This document shows, piece by piece, positions 47,191-56,086 of a stretch of DNA of 64,000 bases. Both the position numbers and the translations under genes were made by a program. The stretch spans positions 124,001 through 188,000 of the forward strand of contig NZ_MDZB01000074.1 in NCBI RefSeq assembly GCF_001816145.1. Reading direction: 5' to 3'. The notes beneath the pieces were generated by a model. It searched no databases. It was not told the DNA's origin and worked only from the letters and a program-made list of their open reading frames with translations. Every line of letters starts with the position of its first letter. Positions within the stretch are counted from its first letter, which is position 1. Source of the DNA: Hymenobacter lapidarius (GTDB lineage Bacteria > Bacteroidota > Bacteroidia > Cytophagales > Hymenobacteraceae).

Positions 47191-47232
47191 CACAAAAAAG
47201 CCTCTCACGCTACCGTGAGAGGCTTTTTTGTG
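47191..47232 (-). terminator. Terminator of the tRNA operon
   Basis: 19-bp perfect arms (47191-47209 and 47214-47232) around CTAC, with CGTGAGAGGC before a run of six T on the minus strand. It directly follows the last tRNA. Confidence 0.92.
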
Positions 47233-47304
47233 GCCCCGTTTGGATTCGAACCAAAGACCGACTACTTAGAAGGTAGTTGCTCTATCCAACTGAGCTACGG
47301 GGTC
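47231..47304 (-). tRNA. tRNA-Arg (anticodon TCT)
   Basis: A full cloverleaf can be drawn: D arm GCTC...GAGC, anticodon stem ACTAC/GTAGT with loop CTTCTAA, T arm GGTTCGAATCC. The acceptor GACCCCG pairs with CGGGGCC except for an A2-C71 mismatch. No encoded CCA. It reads AGA codons. Confidence 0.88.
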
Positions 47305-47324
47305 GAAACCGGGGCAATCAAATG

Positions 47325-47398
47325 TCGGGGTGGCAGGATTCGAACCTACGACCTCCTGGTCCCAAACCAGGCGCGATACCGGGCTACGCTACACCCCG
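47325..47398 (-). tRNA. tRNA-Pro (anticodon TGG)
   Basis: Acceptor CGGGGTG pairs with CACCCCG, anticodon stem CCTGG/CCAGG with loop TTTGGGA, T arm AGGTTCGAATCCT. C1-G72 pairing is typical of bacterial tRNA-Pro. Confidence 0.93.
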
Positions 47399-47478
47399 AG
47401 AAAAAAATAATGCCGGGTTTTGGTAACGACCTATTGGGTGGAGCCCCAACGGGAAGCTTTCGCAACCCAACATTATAG

Positions 47479-47566
47479 TGGAGAGGGGGGGATTCGAACC
47501 CCCGGTAACCTTTAGAGCTACGGCAGTTTAGCAAACTACTGGTTTCAGCCACTCACCCACCTCTCC
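47479..47566 (-). tRNA. tRNA-Ser (anticodon GCT)
   Basis: 88 bases, class II with a long variable arm (TAGCTCTAAAGGTTA region). Acceptor GGAGAGG pairs with the 3' CCTCTCC; the anticodon loop is TTGCTAA. First tRNA of the Ser-Pro-Arg unit. Confidence 0.93.
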
Positions 47567-47597
47567 AGGTTGGTTTCGCTCCCGTCCGAAGCGGGTG

Positions 47598-47605
47598 CAA
47601 ATATA
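47598..47605 (-). promoter_or_regulatory. -7 promoter element TATATTTG of the tRNA operon
   Basis: Exact consensus on the minus strand, 31 bases before tRNA-Ser; divergent from the box at 47645. Confidence 0.6.
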
Positions 47606-47644
47606 CAAGCAGAACTCAGAAACCCACACTTTGAGCGAAAAAAT

Positions 47645-47652
47645 TATCTTTG
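47645..47652 (+). promoter_or_regulatory. -7 promoter element TATCTTTG of the Bat-type genes
   Basis: Exact consensus, 32 bases before a GTG codon (47685) and 71 before a TTG codon (47724), the two possible starts. Confidence 0.5.
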
Positions 47653-47723
47653 AGGGCTAATAATTCTGAGCAACCGGCGCGGCGGTGACTTCTTTGTGCT
47701 TTGCTTTCTCCTTGTTCTGCAAT

Positions 47724-48704
47724 TTGATAACCTGGGCCTACCCTACTTTTTTGGCCGCCGCCCTTGCGCTGGCTATTTCCCTGCTCCTGGTGCTGCTGCA
47801 CTGGCGCCGGGCCGGCCGGCTGGGCCGGGCCCTGGGCACCCGGCCCCGGCACCGCGGCTGGAAGGCGGCCCTGCGCCTGCTGATGGGGGCCGCGCTGCTG
47901 GCGGCGGCGCTGGGCCCGGCTATTGGTGTGAGCCAGCAGCCGGTGCGCACCGTAGGCAAAGACGTGTGGCTGCTGGTAGACGTGTCGCGCTCCATGGACG
48001 CCCCGGACGTAGCCCCTACCCGGCTGCTGCGCGCGCAGGCCGAACTGCAGGAACTGGTGGCGCAGTTTCCGGCCGACCGGCTGGGGCTGGTGGTATTTGG
48101 GGCTGAGGCGGTGGTGCAGTGCCCCCTCACTTATGACCAGCAAGCGGTGCAGGTGTTTATCAGCACGCTGCGCACCAGCCTGCTGCCCAGCGGGCCCACC
48201 ACTCTGCGGGCCCCGTTGGAGTTGATATTAAGCCGCCTGGCTCCCGCTTCTACTGGCTCCACTGGCACATTGCCACGCGCGACGGCGGTGGTAGTGGTGA
48301 GCGACGGGGAAGATTTTGGCGAGAACCTGGAACAGCCGCTTCGGGAAATAGCCCGCAGCGGGGCGCGGGTGTACACGGTGGGCGTGGGCACGAGCGGAGG
48401 CGCCAAAATCCCGACTGCAGCAGGAGGCTTTGTGAAAGACGCGAAGGGGCAAGTGGTGCAAACCCGCTTGCAGGAAGCCCCGCTGTTGCAGCTGGCCGCC
48501 CAAACCGGCGGGCTGTACGCGGAGCTAAACAACCAGCAGAATGGTTTTGGCACGGTGCTCCGGTCGTTGCGCACCATGCAGGGCACCACGGAGCAGGTGC
48601 GCACGGTGGCCGTGGCCGACAACCGCTACCGCTACCCGCTGGCGGCGGCCGTGCTGCTGCTGGTGCTCGATATTGTACTTACCGTTACCATCATTCGCCC
48701 ATGA
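47724..48704 (+). CDS. BatB-like VWA domain membrane protein
   Basis: 326 residues from the TTG at 47724 (ITWAYPTFLAAALALAISLL), which matches the usual N-terminal helix of Bat proteins; an in-frame GTG at 47685 would add 13 residues. A second helix follows at ALRLLMGAALLAAALGPAIG. The VWA domain contains the MIDAS motif DVSRSMD and later VVVSDGEDFGEN. A last helix (YPLAAAVLLLVLDIVLTVTII) anchors the C-terminus. Bat proteins are membrane-linked factors tied to aerotolerance and stress; function remains unclear. Its stop overlaps the batC ATG by four bases. batA and moxR are not in the window. Confidence 0.82.
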   Translation: MITWAYPTFLAAALALAISLLLVLLHWRRAGRLGRALGTRPRHRGWKAALRLLMGAALLAAALGPAIGVSQQPVRTVGKDVWLLVDVSRSMDAPDVAPTRLLRAQAELQELVAQFPADRLGLVVFGAEAVVQCPLTYDQQAVQVFISTLRTSLLPSGPTTLRAPLELILSRLAPASTGSTGTLPRATAVVVVSDGEDFGENLEQPLREIARSGARVYTVGVGTSGGAKIPTAAGGFVKDAKGQVVQTRLQEAPLLQLAAQTGGLYAELNNQQNGFGTVLRSLRTMQGTTEQVRTVAVADNRYRYPLAAAVLLLVLDIVLTVTIIRP

Positions 48705-49715
48705 AATACCTGGTATTCCTGGCTTTGACCTTTTGGACGCCCACGTGGCAGCTGCTGACCTGGGCCCGCGACCGGAACGTGGCCGTGGCGGAGGGCACCG
48801 CGGCCTATGCCCGCGGGGAGGCAGCGCGGGCGGCCACTTCGTTTAAAACAGCCTTGGCAGTGAGGGCCCTCCGTACGCCCGACCCGCGCCTGGTACTGAA
48901 TCTGGCGCACGCCCAAACCCGGGCCGGGCAGGTGGCCGCAGCGCAGGCCAGTTATGCTCAGCTACTGGCGACAGGCCCGAAAGCCCTGAGCAGCGTGGCA
49001 CGGCAGCAACTGGCAGTGCAGGCCGCTCAGAAAGGCGAGATTGCCCAAGCGCTGGCTTTGCTGCGGCAGGCGTTGCTGCTTAACCCCCGCAACAGCGGGG
49101 CCCGCTACAATTATGAAGTACTAAGTGAGTACCTGGCCAGCCGGCCCAACGCGCCCAGGATTGCGGAGCCGCAGCCGGCACCACCAGCCGGGGTACCAAC
49201 GCCTTCGCCGGAAAAAGAAAAAAACGGTGCCGAGAAAAACCAGCCCGCTGAAAACGAGGGCACAACCCGCAAGGGGGAAGTAAACGAGCAAAAGCCAGCC
49301 CCGCCGGCTCCCAACACGCCCCCCGAACGCCGGCCCGACCCCGCCGGCCAACCGGGTGGCCCGCCGCCCGCAGGTCCACCAGGCCAGGGGCGCGGCCGGG
49401 GGCCGCACGCCCGGGCCCGGCACGCCGCAAGCGGTAGCGAGCGGGGCCACGCCCGGCACCCAGCGCGGGCTGGACCGGAGCAGCCCTGCCGCTGGCAGCC
49501 CCGGCAACGGGCGCAACATCGGCCTGGGAACGGAAGCGGCCACGGCGGGCGATGCGCAGCTGCAAACCCAGCGGGAGCGGCTAAAAGCCATGAACCTGAG
49601 CCCGGCCCAGGCCCGGCAGCTGCTCGAAACGCTCCGGGCCCAGGAGCAGCAATACCTACAGCAGCTCACCCGGCCCGCCACACAGAAGCCGGACCCCAGC
49701 AAGCCAACCTGGTGA
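48701..49715 (+). pseudogene. BatC-like TPR protein, apparent +1 frameshift
   Basis: The first frame gives a helix or signal, TPR-like helices (about 25-145: VAEGTAAYARGEAARAATSF, ALALLRQALLLNPRNSGARY) and a Pro/Glu/Lys linker. It then turns into improbable Arg/Ala/Gly-rich sequence and overruns. The true C-terminus is in another frame ending at 49715: RERLKAMNLSPAQARQLLET and LRAQEQQYLQQL, typical of BatC. The switch lies near the GGGGG run at 49398-49402; removing one base restores the frame. Either a real mutation or a homopolymer error. Coupled to the VWA gene by an ATGA overlap. Confidence 0.75.
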
Positions 49716-49800
49716 TTATTGGGGCGAGGGCACAGCGGCGTCAACCAAGCCCCGCTAAATGGCTGCCAAGCAAGGGGCGGCTTGGGGGCGGTTAAATCCG

Positions 49801-49808
49801 TACTTTTG
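49801..49808 (+). promoter_or_regulatory. -7 promoter element TACTTTTG of the thiolase gene
   Basis: Exact consensus, 44 bases before the ATG at 49853. Confidence 0.55.
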
Positions 49809-49852
49809 CGACCTGATTTCACCTCCCACTCAACACTCTTATCATAGCTCGT

Positions 49853-51037
49853 ATGCAAATCAAGGAAGTTGTCATTATATCTGCCGTTCGCACGCCGATT
49901 GGCTCATTTGGCGGTGCACTCGCGTCGCTGTCGGCCACCGAGCTGGGCGCCATTGCCCTGAAGGGGGCCCTGGAGAAAGCCGGCGTAGCCGCCTCGGAAG
50001 TTGAGCAGGTAATTATGGGCAACGTGATTTCGGCCAACCTGGGCCAGGCCCCGGCCCGGCAGGCAGCCAAAAAAGCGGGCCTGCCCGACACCGTGGAATG
50101 CACCACCGTGAACAAGGTGTGTGCCTCGGGCACGAAGGCCATTATGTATGCCTCCCAGGCCATTATGCTGGGGCAGGCCGACGTGGTGCTGGCCGGCGGC
50201 ATGGAGAGCATGAGCAACGTGCCATATTACCTCGACAAAGCCCGTTTCGGGGCCAAGTACGGCCATGGCCAGATGATAGATGGCCTGGTGCGCGACGGCC
50301 TCTGGGACCCCTACAACGATTACGCCATGGGCAACGCGGCCGAAAACACGGCCAAGGAAATGGGCATCACCCGCGAGCAGCAGGATGCTTTCGCCGTTGA
50401 GAGCTACACCCGCAGCGCTGCCGCGGCCAAGGCTGGCAAAAAGAAGGACGAAATTATTCCCGTAACCATCGAGAGCCGCGGCAAAACCACAGTAATTTCC
50501 GACGACGAGGAGTACCTGAAAGTGGATTTCGCCAAAGTGCCCGGCCTGAAGCCTGCCTTCATCAAGGAAAACGGCACCGTCACGGCCGCCAACGCCTCCA
50601 CGCTGAACGACGGCGCCGCCGCCGTGCTGCTGATGAGCCGCGAGAAGGCCGACGCCCTGGGCCTTACGCCCATTGGCCGCATTCTGGGCTTCGCCGATGC
50701 CGAGCAGGCGCCGGAGTGGTTCACTACCTCGCCCGCGCTGGCCATTCCCAAGGCGTTGAAAAACGCTGGCAAGACGGCTGCCGATGTGGATTTCTACGAA
50801 ATCAACGAGGCGTTTTCGGTGGTGAGCTTGGCTAACAATAAGCTGCTGAACCTGGAAGGCACCAAGGTAAACGTGTACGGCGGCGCCGTGAGTCTGGGCC
50901 ACCCGCTGGGGGCTTCGGGCGCGCGCATCGTGACCACGTTGATGAACGTGCTGAAAAACGAGGGCGGCAAAATTGGCGTGACCGGCATCTGCAACGGTGG
51001 CGGTGGCGCCAGCGCCATTGTGGTGGAGGCTTTCTAG
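49853..51037 (+). CDS. Acetyl-CoA C-acyltransferase (thiolase)
   Basis: 394 residues. The nucleophile C90 lies in NKVCASGTKAI; the second site has INEAFSVVSLANN, GGAVSLGHPLGASGAR (catalytic His) and the final cysteine in CNGGGGASA. It condenses or cleaves acyl-CoA; AtoB-type acetoacetyl-CoA thiolase is most likely from length and motifs, but FadA-type use in beta-oxidation together with the hydratase at 11.4 kb is possible. Own promoter and terminator, so a single-gene unit. Confidence 0.93.
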   Translation: MQIKEVVIISAVRTPIGSFGGALASLSATELGAIALKGALEKAGVAASEVEQVIMGNVISANLGQAPARQAAKKAGLPDTVECTTVNKVCASGTKAIMYASQAIMLGQADVVLAGGMESMSNVPYYLDKARFGAKYGHGQMIDGLVRDGLWDPYNDYAMGNAAENTAKEMGITREQQDAFAVESYTRSAAAAKAGKKKDEIIPVTIESRGKTTVISDDEEYLKVDFAKVPGLKPAFIKENGTVTAANASTLNDGAAAVLLMSREKADALGLTPIGRILGFADAEQAPEWFTTSPALAIPKALKNAGKTAADVDFYEINEAFSVVSLANNKLLNLEGTKVNVYGGAVSLGHPLGASGARIVTTLMNVLKNEGGKIGVTGICNGGGGASAIVVEAF

Positions 51038-51059
51038 GTCCTTGCCGACGGTTTCTTTC

Positions 51060-51093
51060 AAGCCCCGCCGAGCAATTAGCGGGGCTTTTTTTT
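51060..51093 (+). terminator. Terminator of the thiolase gene
   Basis: AAGCCCCGC and GCGGGGCTT pair around CGAGCAATTA, followed by a T run; 22 bases past the stop. Confidence 0.9.
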
Positions 51094-51156
51094 GGCTCGA
51101 ATTTTAGAATACCTTGCTCACTGCACGGAAAAGCCTTTCCCTGCGTTCTTGCGCCT

Positions 51157-52602
51157 ATGAAATACCTAGTGCCTTTTTTTCTGTTGCTGCTGGCCCTGCC
51201 TTCGTATGGCCAGAAAGTGCGTCGATTCACGACGTTTTATGACTCCATGAAGGTGAACAAGCGGGAAGTGTACACCGCACTGGTGGCCGCCGATACCGTG
51301 CCTCAGGGCACCTACAAGCGCTTTTACCGCAACGGCAAGCTGGAGCAGCAAACCAGCTTCCGGCAGGGCAAGCGCGACTCGGCCTACGTGGAATTCCACC
51401 CTACTGGCAACCGGCGGCTGGAGACTACTTACCGCGACGGCATTCGCCAGGGCCCCTTCAAAACCTACTACGACAACGGCAAGGTGGCCCAGGAAGGCAT
51501 GTTTGAGAACGACGAGCCCAACGGCGAGCTGACCTTTTACCACCCCAGCGGGGAGGTAAAGCTGCGTACCACGCTCGCCAAAGGCCAGCCCAACGGCGCG
51601 CTGAAAGCGCTGTACCCCGATGGCAAGACCCAGGCCGAAATCAGCTACGTGGACGGGCAGCCCAACGGGGCGGTGAAGTTTTTCTACCCCAATGGCGCGG
51701 TGCAGAGCGAGGGCGTGTTCACGCGCGGGCTGTTGTCGGGACCCTATAAGACATACTATCCCAACGGCCAGATTGAGAACGAAGTGCTGGCCGATAAAAA
51801 CGGCCGCGGGCGCTACCGCAGCTACTACCAAAGCGGCAAGCTCCAGACCGAAAGCACCTACGCCCCTGCCCCTCTCGTGCAGCGCCCGGTGAAAAACCCC
51901 CTCGGCGACGACCTGACCAAACGCGTGGCCCCGCTCACCGGCACCAACAACCTCGACGGCGCCTCGACCAGCTATTACGAGAGCGGGCAGGTGAAAACCA
52001 AGATGACCTACCGCGGCGGCGTGCCCACCGGCAACGTCTTGGAATACTTCGAAAATGGCAACCTGCGCGAGGAAACCGACTACAGTAACAACGGGCGCGA
52101 CCGCAAAATCACGCGGTTTCATGACGCGGCCGGCAAGCTGGCCCAGGCCGAGCTGCAGTACAAGAATAATAAGCCCGCCGGCACCTGGAAAGAGTTTTAT
52201 CCCGACGGCAAGACCCCGCGCAAGGCCGAAACCTACGGCCCCATCGGCCGCTTGCTGGGCGACAAAATCACCTATTTCGAGAACGGCGTAGTGCAGAGCC
52301 GCCAACCGTTTCTCAACGGTTTTATGGCCGGCGTGGCGCAGGAGTTCTACCCCTCGGGCAAGCTGCACAAGCAAACTACCTACGTGCGTAGCGTGCTGCT
52401 GGGCCCCTTCCGGGAGTTGCGGGAAGACGGCACAGTGGCCGTGAGCGGGCAGTACCGCAACAACAAGCAGAGCGGCGTGTGGACGTATTTCAAAGAGGAC
52501 GGCCAAACCGAAGCGCGTTCCGTGACCTACCGCAACGGCGAACTGGTGGACCCGGTGAAAAAAGCGGCCGCCAAGCCCAAGCCAGCGCCAAAACGCAAGT
52601 AA
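51157..52602 (+). CDS. Exported YwqK/MORN repeat protein
   Basis: 481 residues. Signal peptide (LVPFFLLLLALPSYGQ) and then about sixteen MORN-like repeats with the beat YPNGKxxxExxYxxGxxxG, for example GTYKRFYRNGKLEQQTSF, GPFKTYYDNGKVAQEGMF and GPYKTYYPNGQIENEVL. The family is often labelled YwqK antitoxin, but there is no toxin gene nearby and the protein is exported, so that label is misleading here. The repeats may bind surfaces or cell-wall polymers; function unknown. Basic tail PKPAPKRK. Confidence 0.85.
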   Translation: MKYLVPFFLLLLALPSYGQKVRRFTTFYDSMKVNKREVYTALVAADTVPQGTYKRFYRNGKLEQQTSFRQGKRDSAYVEFHPTGNRRLETTYRDGIRQGPFKTYYDNGKVAQEGMFENDEPNGELTFYHPSGEVKLRTTLAKGQPNGALKALYPDGKTQAEISYVDGQPNGAVKFFYPNGAVQSEGVFTRGLLSGPYKTYYPNGQIENEVLADKNGRGRYRSYYQSGKLQTESTYAPAPLVQRPVKNPLGDDLTKRVAPLTGTNNLDGASTSYYESGQVKTKMTYRGGVPTGNVLEYFENGNLREETDYSNNGRDRKITRFHDAAGKLAQAELQYKNNKPAGTWKEFYPDGKTPRKAETYGPIGRLLGDKITYFENGVVQSRQPFLNGFMAGVAQEFYPSGKLHKQTTYVRSVLLGPFRELREDGTVAVSGQYRNNKQSGVWTYFKEDGQTEARSVTYRNGELVDPVKKAAAKPKPAPKRK

Positions 52603-52616
52603 TAGGCGCTAATCCC

Positions 52617-52700
52617 TGTCATGCTGAGCTTACGAAGCATCTTATTGCCGAGGAACGACGGGTTCAACCCTGGTAAGATGCTTCCGTTGTCAGCATGACA
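52617..52700. repeat. TCATGCTGAGC-family palindrome, copy 4
   Basis: Left arm starts TGTCATGCTGAGCTTACGAA and reaches GCATCTTATTGCC; the right arm (GGTAAGATGCTTCC to CAGCATGACA, ending 52700) is its imperfect complement. Same layout as copy 1 with a different loop. Confidence 0.75.
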
Positions 52701-52760
52701 TGCCCTGTTCAGATAGGGACTTAGAATATCAGAAGTTTTACTTCGAATTCAGCAACTCCC

Positions 52761-52790
52761 GCCCTGGCCAATTGCCAGGGCTTTTTTGTT
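52761..52790 (+). terminator. Terminator of the YwqK/MORN gene
   Basis: GCCCTGGC and GCCAGGGC pair around CAATT, followed by TTTTTTGTTTTT. Confidence 0.88.
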
Positions 52791-52977
52791 TTTGCCATAA
52801 ATGCGTGCTCTCAGGCAACCCGAAACCTAGGGGACGCATCTGAATAATCGAGCGCGCGAAGCTTAGCGGCTCAATGCCAGCGCAAGTTGAATATTTTTTT
52901 CAACACGCTACATCCTAACAATCAAATGGTAAGAGTCCACAAAGCATAGCTTACTGAAAATATATTGCAACAGTACC

Positions 52978-53007
52978 TTGCTTTACAAAGTACCTGCTTT
53001 ACTTTTG
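52978..53007 (+). promoter_or_regulatory. Promoter of the TonB-dependent receptor gene
   Basis: TTG at 52978-52980 and TACTTTTG at 53000-53007 with 19 bases between, the best full match in the window to the Bacteroidota -33/-7 promoter. Confidence 0.65.
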
Positions 53008-53183
53008 TTCTGTTCAAAGCATAGTAGCTGAGCTTAGCGTGTACCAAAGATGGCCCGCTACCCAACTGCTTCCACCTCACTCACCGGAGTAAGGGCCGCC
53101 GAGCAACTCCCCTTCCAGCGGAACCGCGGCCGCTGGATGACCTGAGCCGCTCCCCTGCCCGCCTCCACTCTCACCTCTGCACC

Positions 53184-55733
53184 ATGAAAAGTTTCGTCAC
53201 TCGTCCCACTCGTTCCCGCTTTGGTCGCGCCCTGCGTGGGTGGGCATTCGCTTCGCTGCTGCTGCCTTTGGGTGCCATGGCCCAAACTACAGGACCGGGC
53301 CGCGTGAGCGGCAGCCTGCTGGAAGCCAGCAATGGCAAAGCCGTTCCATTCTCCGATGTTCTCTTCCTGCGCGCCGCCGACTCCACGTTTGTGGCCGTGG
53401 CGCAAACCACCGAGCAGGGCACGTTTCAGGCCACTTCGCTCCCGCTGGGCACCTACCTGATGCGGGTGCAAGACCTGAACTACCAGGCCCTGCGTCGCCG
53501 CTTTACCCTGACGGAGGCCGCGCCCAACCTCAGCTTTATGGGCCTGCAAATGACCGCCGCCTCGGCTACCAAGCTAGGCGAAGTGGTGGTAACGGGCCAG
53601 AAAGCCACCGTGGTGGAAGAGCTGGGCAAGCGCGTGATAAACGTGGAAAAAGACCTGGGCAGCATCGGCGGCACGGCGGCCAACGTGCTGCAAAACGTGC
53701 CCTCGGTGAACGTGGATGTAAACGGTACGGTCACGATGCGCGGCTCCTCCACCCTCACCATTCTCATTGACGGCAAGCCTGCTGGCACGGGCAACGGCGG
53801 CGGCGCGGGCGGCCCGCGCCTCGACCAGATTCCGGCTTCGCGCATTGCGCAGGTCGAAGTCATCACCAACCCCTCGGCGAAGTACGACGCCTCGGGCGGC
53901 GGCGGGGTCATCAACCTCATTACCAAAAAAGAGACCCGGAATGGCACCAACGGCACCGCTGCCTTCAACCTGGGCACGAAGGACAAGTACAGCGGCAGCC
54001 TGAACCTGACCCGCAAGGTGGGCAAGGCCACCTGGACGGCGGGCTACGACGGCCGCGACGTGACCTACGGCAGCCGCGGACGCTCGCAGCAGACCGCCTT
54101 CCTCGGCACCGCCGACAACCCCCAAACGGTGCGCACCACCCAAGTGGGCGTGGGCCGCGAAATTCACCGTAACCAGGAGCTGGAAGCGGGTGTGCAGCTG
54201 GAATTACCCAAAGACCAGCACCTTAGCTTCAGCGCCTCGGCGGGCACGGAGCGGAACCTAGAGGGCGAAAGCCAGGACCTGACCCAGCAAACCAACAGCG
54301 GCGCCGTGCAGCGCGCCCGCGGCCGGCAGGACCTCGACGTGAGCGTGAGCGTGATGCAATACGGTGGCGACTACCGCCGCACCTGGGCCGCGCACAAGGG
54401 CCGCGAGCTCTCGGCTAACCTCGGCGGGGTGCGCATTGATGCCACTGTGCCGGTGGTGCAGCGCCAGTACGTGGAGGCCGGCTCGGGGCAGGTAGCGCAG
54501 CCCGGCACGCGGCAGCAGCTGGACGTGGTGGCCAACATCCAGTTCAGCAAAATTGACTACACGCACCCCTTCGCCGAAGGCAAAGGCCGCCTGGAGATGG
54601 GCGCAAAGTTTGAACGCCAGTCGAATGCCGGCTCCAATAAATTCGGCTATGCCAACAGCGAAACCGCACCCAATAGCTTTCAGGACGACCCCGCCCGCTC
54701 CCTCACCTACACATTTGAGCAGCTGGTGCCCGCCGGCTACGTGACCGTGCAGCGGCCCCTGGGCCCCAAGTGGAACGCCCAGGTGGGCCTGCGCTCGGAA
54801 TACACCCGCATCAGCGGCAGCGTGGAAGGCGGCGCGGGCATCGCCCAGCGCGGCAGCCTCGACCAGGACTACCTCAACTTCTTCCCTTCGGCCAACATTA
54901 ACCGGGAGTTTGGCAAGGAGCCCGGCCAGAACCGCCTGCAACTGAGCTACGCCCGCCGCCTGAACCGGCCCAATTTCATGCAGCAGATGCCGCTGGCCAT
55001 TTACCAGGACCCGCGCAGCTACCGCCTTGGCAACCCGCGCCTGCAGGCCGAATTCAGCCACAATATGGAGCTGGGCCACCAGCTGAGCCTGGGCGCGGCT
55101 ACGCTCACCAGCACGGTCTTCGCCCGCATCACCACCAATTCCATTCAGCGCCTGCGCTTCATCGACACAACGGCCACCCGCCTGGCGGGCCCCGGCGCCG
55201 GCCTCGTAACAGCCGAGACGTACAACAACCTGGGTACTACCACCAACATCGGCGCCGAGTTCAGCCTCAACCAGCCCCTGGCCAAGTGGTGGCGCCTGAA
55301 CGCCAGCACCAGCCTCTACCGCGCCCAGATTGCGGCAAATGCCTTTGGCAGCAACCGCCAGGCCCTGGTGGGCACCGTGCGCCTGAACAACAACTTCACC
55401 ATCCGTCCCACCCTGGAAATGCAGTTGAGCGGCAACCTGCGCTCTGCCTCGCTCACGGCCCAGGGCCGGCAGCTGGCCCAGGGGCAGGTAGACGTGGCCC
55501 TGCGCCAGCGCCTGTTCTCGGACCGCGCCGCCCTCACGCTCCGCGTTTCCGACCTATTTAACACCCTCAACTACCGCAGCGAAGTGGAAACCGATGCCCT
55601 GCGCAGCTACCGCTACAGCAAGGACGAAAGCCGCGTGGGCTGGCTGGGTTTCACCTGGTACATCGGCGCCAGCAAGGCCAAGCCGGGCCGCATCGAGGCC
55701 GCGCCCCAAGGCGGTGGCGGCTTCGGCGGCTGA
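53184..55733 (+). CDS. TonB-dependent receptor, outer-membrane beta-barrel family
   Basis: 849 residues. Signal peptide (FASLLLPLGAMAQ), a carboxypeptidase-regulatory-like domain (about 38-125, GRVSGSLLEASNGKAVPFSD), a plug (about 130-250: LGEVVVTGQKATVVEELGKR, NVLQNVPSVNVDVNGTVTMR, KYDASGGGGVINLITKK) and a long barrel. This layout is the putative transporter type common in Bacteroidota; the ligand is unknown and no SusD partner is adjacent, so a glycan locus is not supported. The N-terminus has three to four arginines before the signal helix. Long leader of about 170 bases. Confidence 0.9.
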   Translation: MKSFVTRPTRSRFGRALRGWAFASLLLPLGAMAQTTGPGRVSGSLLEASNGKAVPFSDVLFLRAADSTFVAVAQTTEQGTFQATSLPLGTYLMRVQDLNYQALRRRFTLTEAAPNLSFMGLQMTAASATKLGEVVVTGQKATVVEELGKRVINVEKDLGSIGGTAANVLQNVPSVNVDVNGTVTMRGSSTLTILIDGKPAGTGNGGGAGGPRLDQIPASRIAQVEVITNPSAKYDASGGGGVINLITKKETRNGTNGTAAFNLGTKDKYSGSLNLTRKVGKATWTAGYDGRDVTYGSRGRSQQTAFLGTADNPQTVRTTQVGVGREIHRNQELEAGVQLELPKDQHLSFSASAGTERNLEGESQDLTQQTNSGAVQRARGRQDLDVSVSVMQYGGDYRRTWAAHKGRELSANLGGVRIDATVPVVQRQYVEAGSGQVAQPGTRQQLDVVANIQFSKIDYTHPFAEGKGRLEMGAKFERQSNAGSNKFGYANSETAPNSFQDDPARSLTYTFEQLVPAGYVTVQRPLGPKWNAQVGLRSEYTRISGSVEGGAGIAQRGSLDQDYLNFFPSANINREFGKEPGQNRLQLSYARRLNRPNFMQQMPLAIYQDPRSYRLGNPRLQAEFSHNMELGHQLSLGAATLTSTVFARITTNSIQRLRFIDTTATRLAGPGAGLVTAETYNNLGTTTNIGAEFSLNQPLAKWWRLNASTSLYRAQIAANAFGSNRQALVGTVRLNNNFTIRPTLEMQLSGNLRSASLTAQGRQLAQGQVDVALRQRLFSDRAALTLRVSDLFNTLNYRSEVETDALRSYRYSKDESRVGWLGFTWYIGASKAKPGRIEAAPQGGGGFGG

Positions 55734-55785
55734 TTTTAATTTTTGTTTGCCACCCCGCTTTTCTCGTCTTCCTTTCTGCAAACAG

Positions 55786-55826
55786 CCCCGTCGCCGGTTA
55801 TTCCGGCGGCGGGGTTTGTGTTTTTG
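55786..55826 (+). terminator. Terminator of the TonB-dependent receptor gene
   Basis: CCCCGTCGCCGG and CCGGCGGCGGGG (one G-T pair) around TTATT, followed by TTTGTGTTTTT; 53 bases past the stop. The remaining part of the 353-base gap to hisS holds a small hairpin (GGCGAG/CTCGCC near 55910) and the repeat at 55981. Confidence 0.85.
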
Positions 55827-55980
55827 AGTGAGCAAGGGTGAGTGGGGAGCGTGCGGGCGAAACTGGCTGCAGTTTAGCGCGCAGCGCGTAACTGCGAGCC
55901 GCTGGTGGGGCGAGTTTTTAACTCGCCGCGTGCGCCAAGCCGGGTGGCTTGGCAAGATGGTCTAACTTTTTGTTCGGGTA

Positions 55981-56061
55981 TCGTACAACGACTTTACCAC
56001 CCCAATTTCAGCGTTGCTGAAATGTCCCCTCCTTAAAAAAGGAGGGGAGTTTGCCGTTCGG
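55981..56061. repeat. 81-bp element, left copy flanking hisS
   Basis: Identical at 79 of 81 positions to the reverse complement of 57509-57589. It contains two hairpins: TTTCAGC-GTT-GCTGAAA and CCCCTCCTT...AAGGAGGGG. Its right end contributes TTTG at 56050-56053, 17 bases before the hisS -7 box. Confidence 0.93.
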
Positions 56062-56070
56062 CTGGCCGCT

Positions 56071-56078
56071 TACCTTTG
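56071..56078 (+). promoter_or_regulatory. -7 promoter element TACCTTTG of hisS
   Basis: Exact consensus ending eight bases before the ATG at 56087; a possible -33 TTTG at 56050-56053 lies inside the 81-bp element. Confidence 0.6.
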
Positions 56079-56086
56079 CACCCGTC

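Larger units (their letters stand above)
52603..53183. other. Long intergenic region before the TonB-dependent receptor
   Basis: 581 bases without a gene. It contains a dispersed palindrome (52617-52700), the terminator of the upstream gene (52761), an A+T-rich part (about 52880-53000) and a promoter at 52978-53007, leaving a leader of about 170 bases. Nothing like a riboswitch was recognised in the leader. Confidence 0.6.

Noticed and set aside
51157..52602. Toxin-antitoxin function suggested by the YwqK label
   Set aside because: The protein has a signal peptide, is made of many MORN-like repeats and has no small toxin partner beside it.
53184..55733. SusC-type glycan uptake locus
   Set aside because: No SusD-like gene, glycoside hydrolase or sigma/anti-sigma pair is adjacent; the layout fits the general outer-membrane barrel family.
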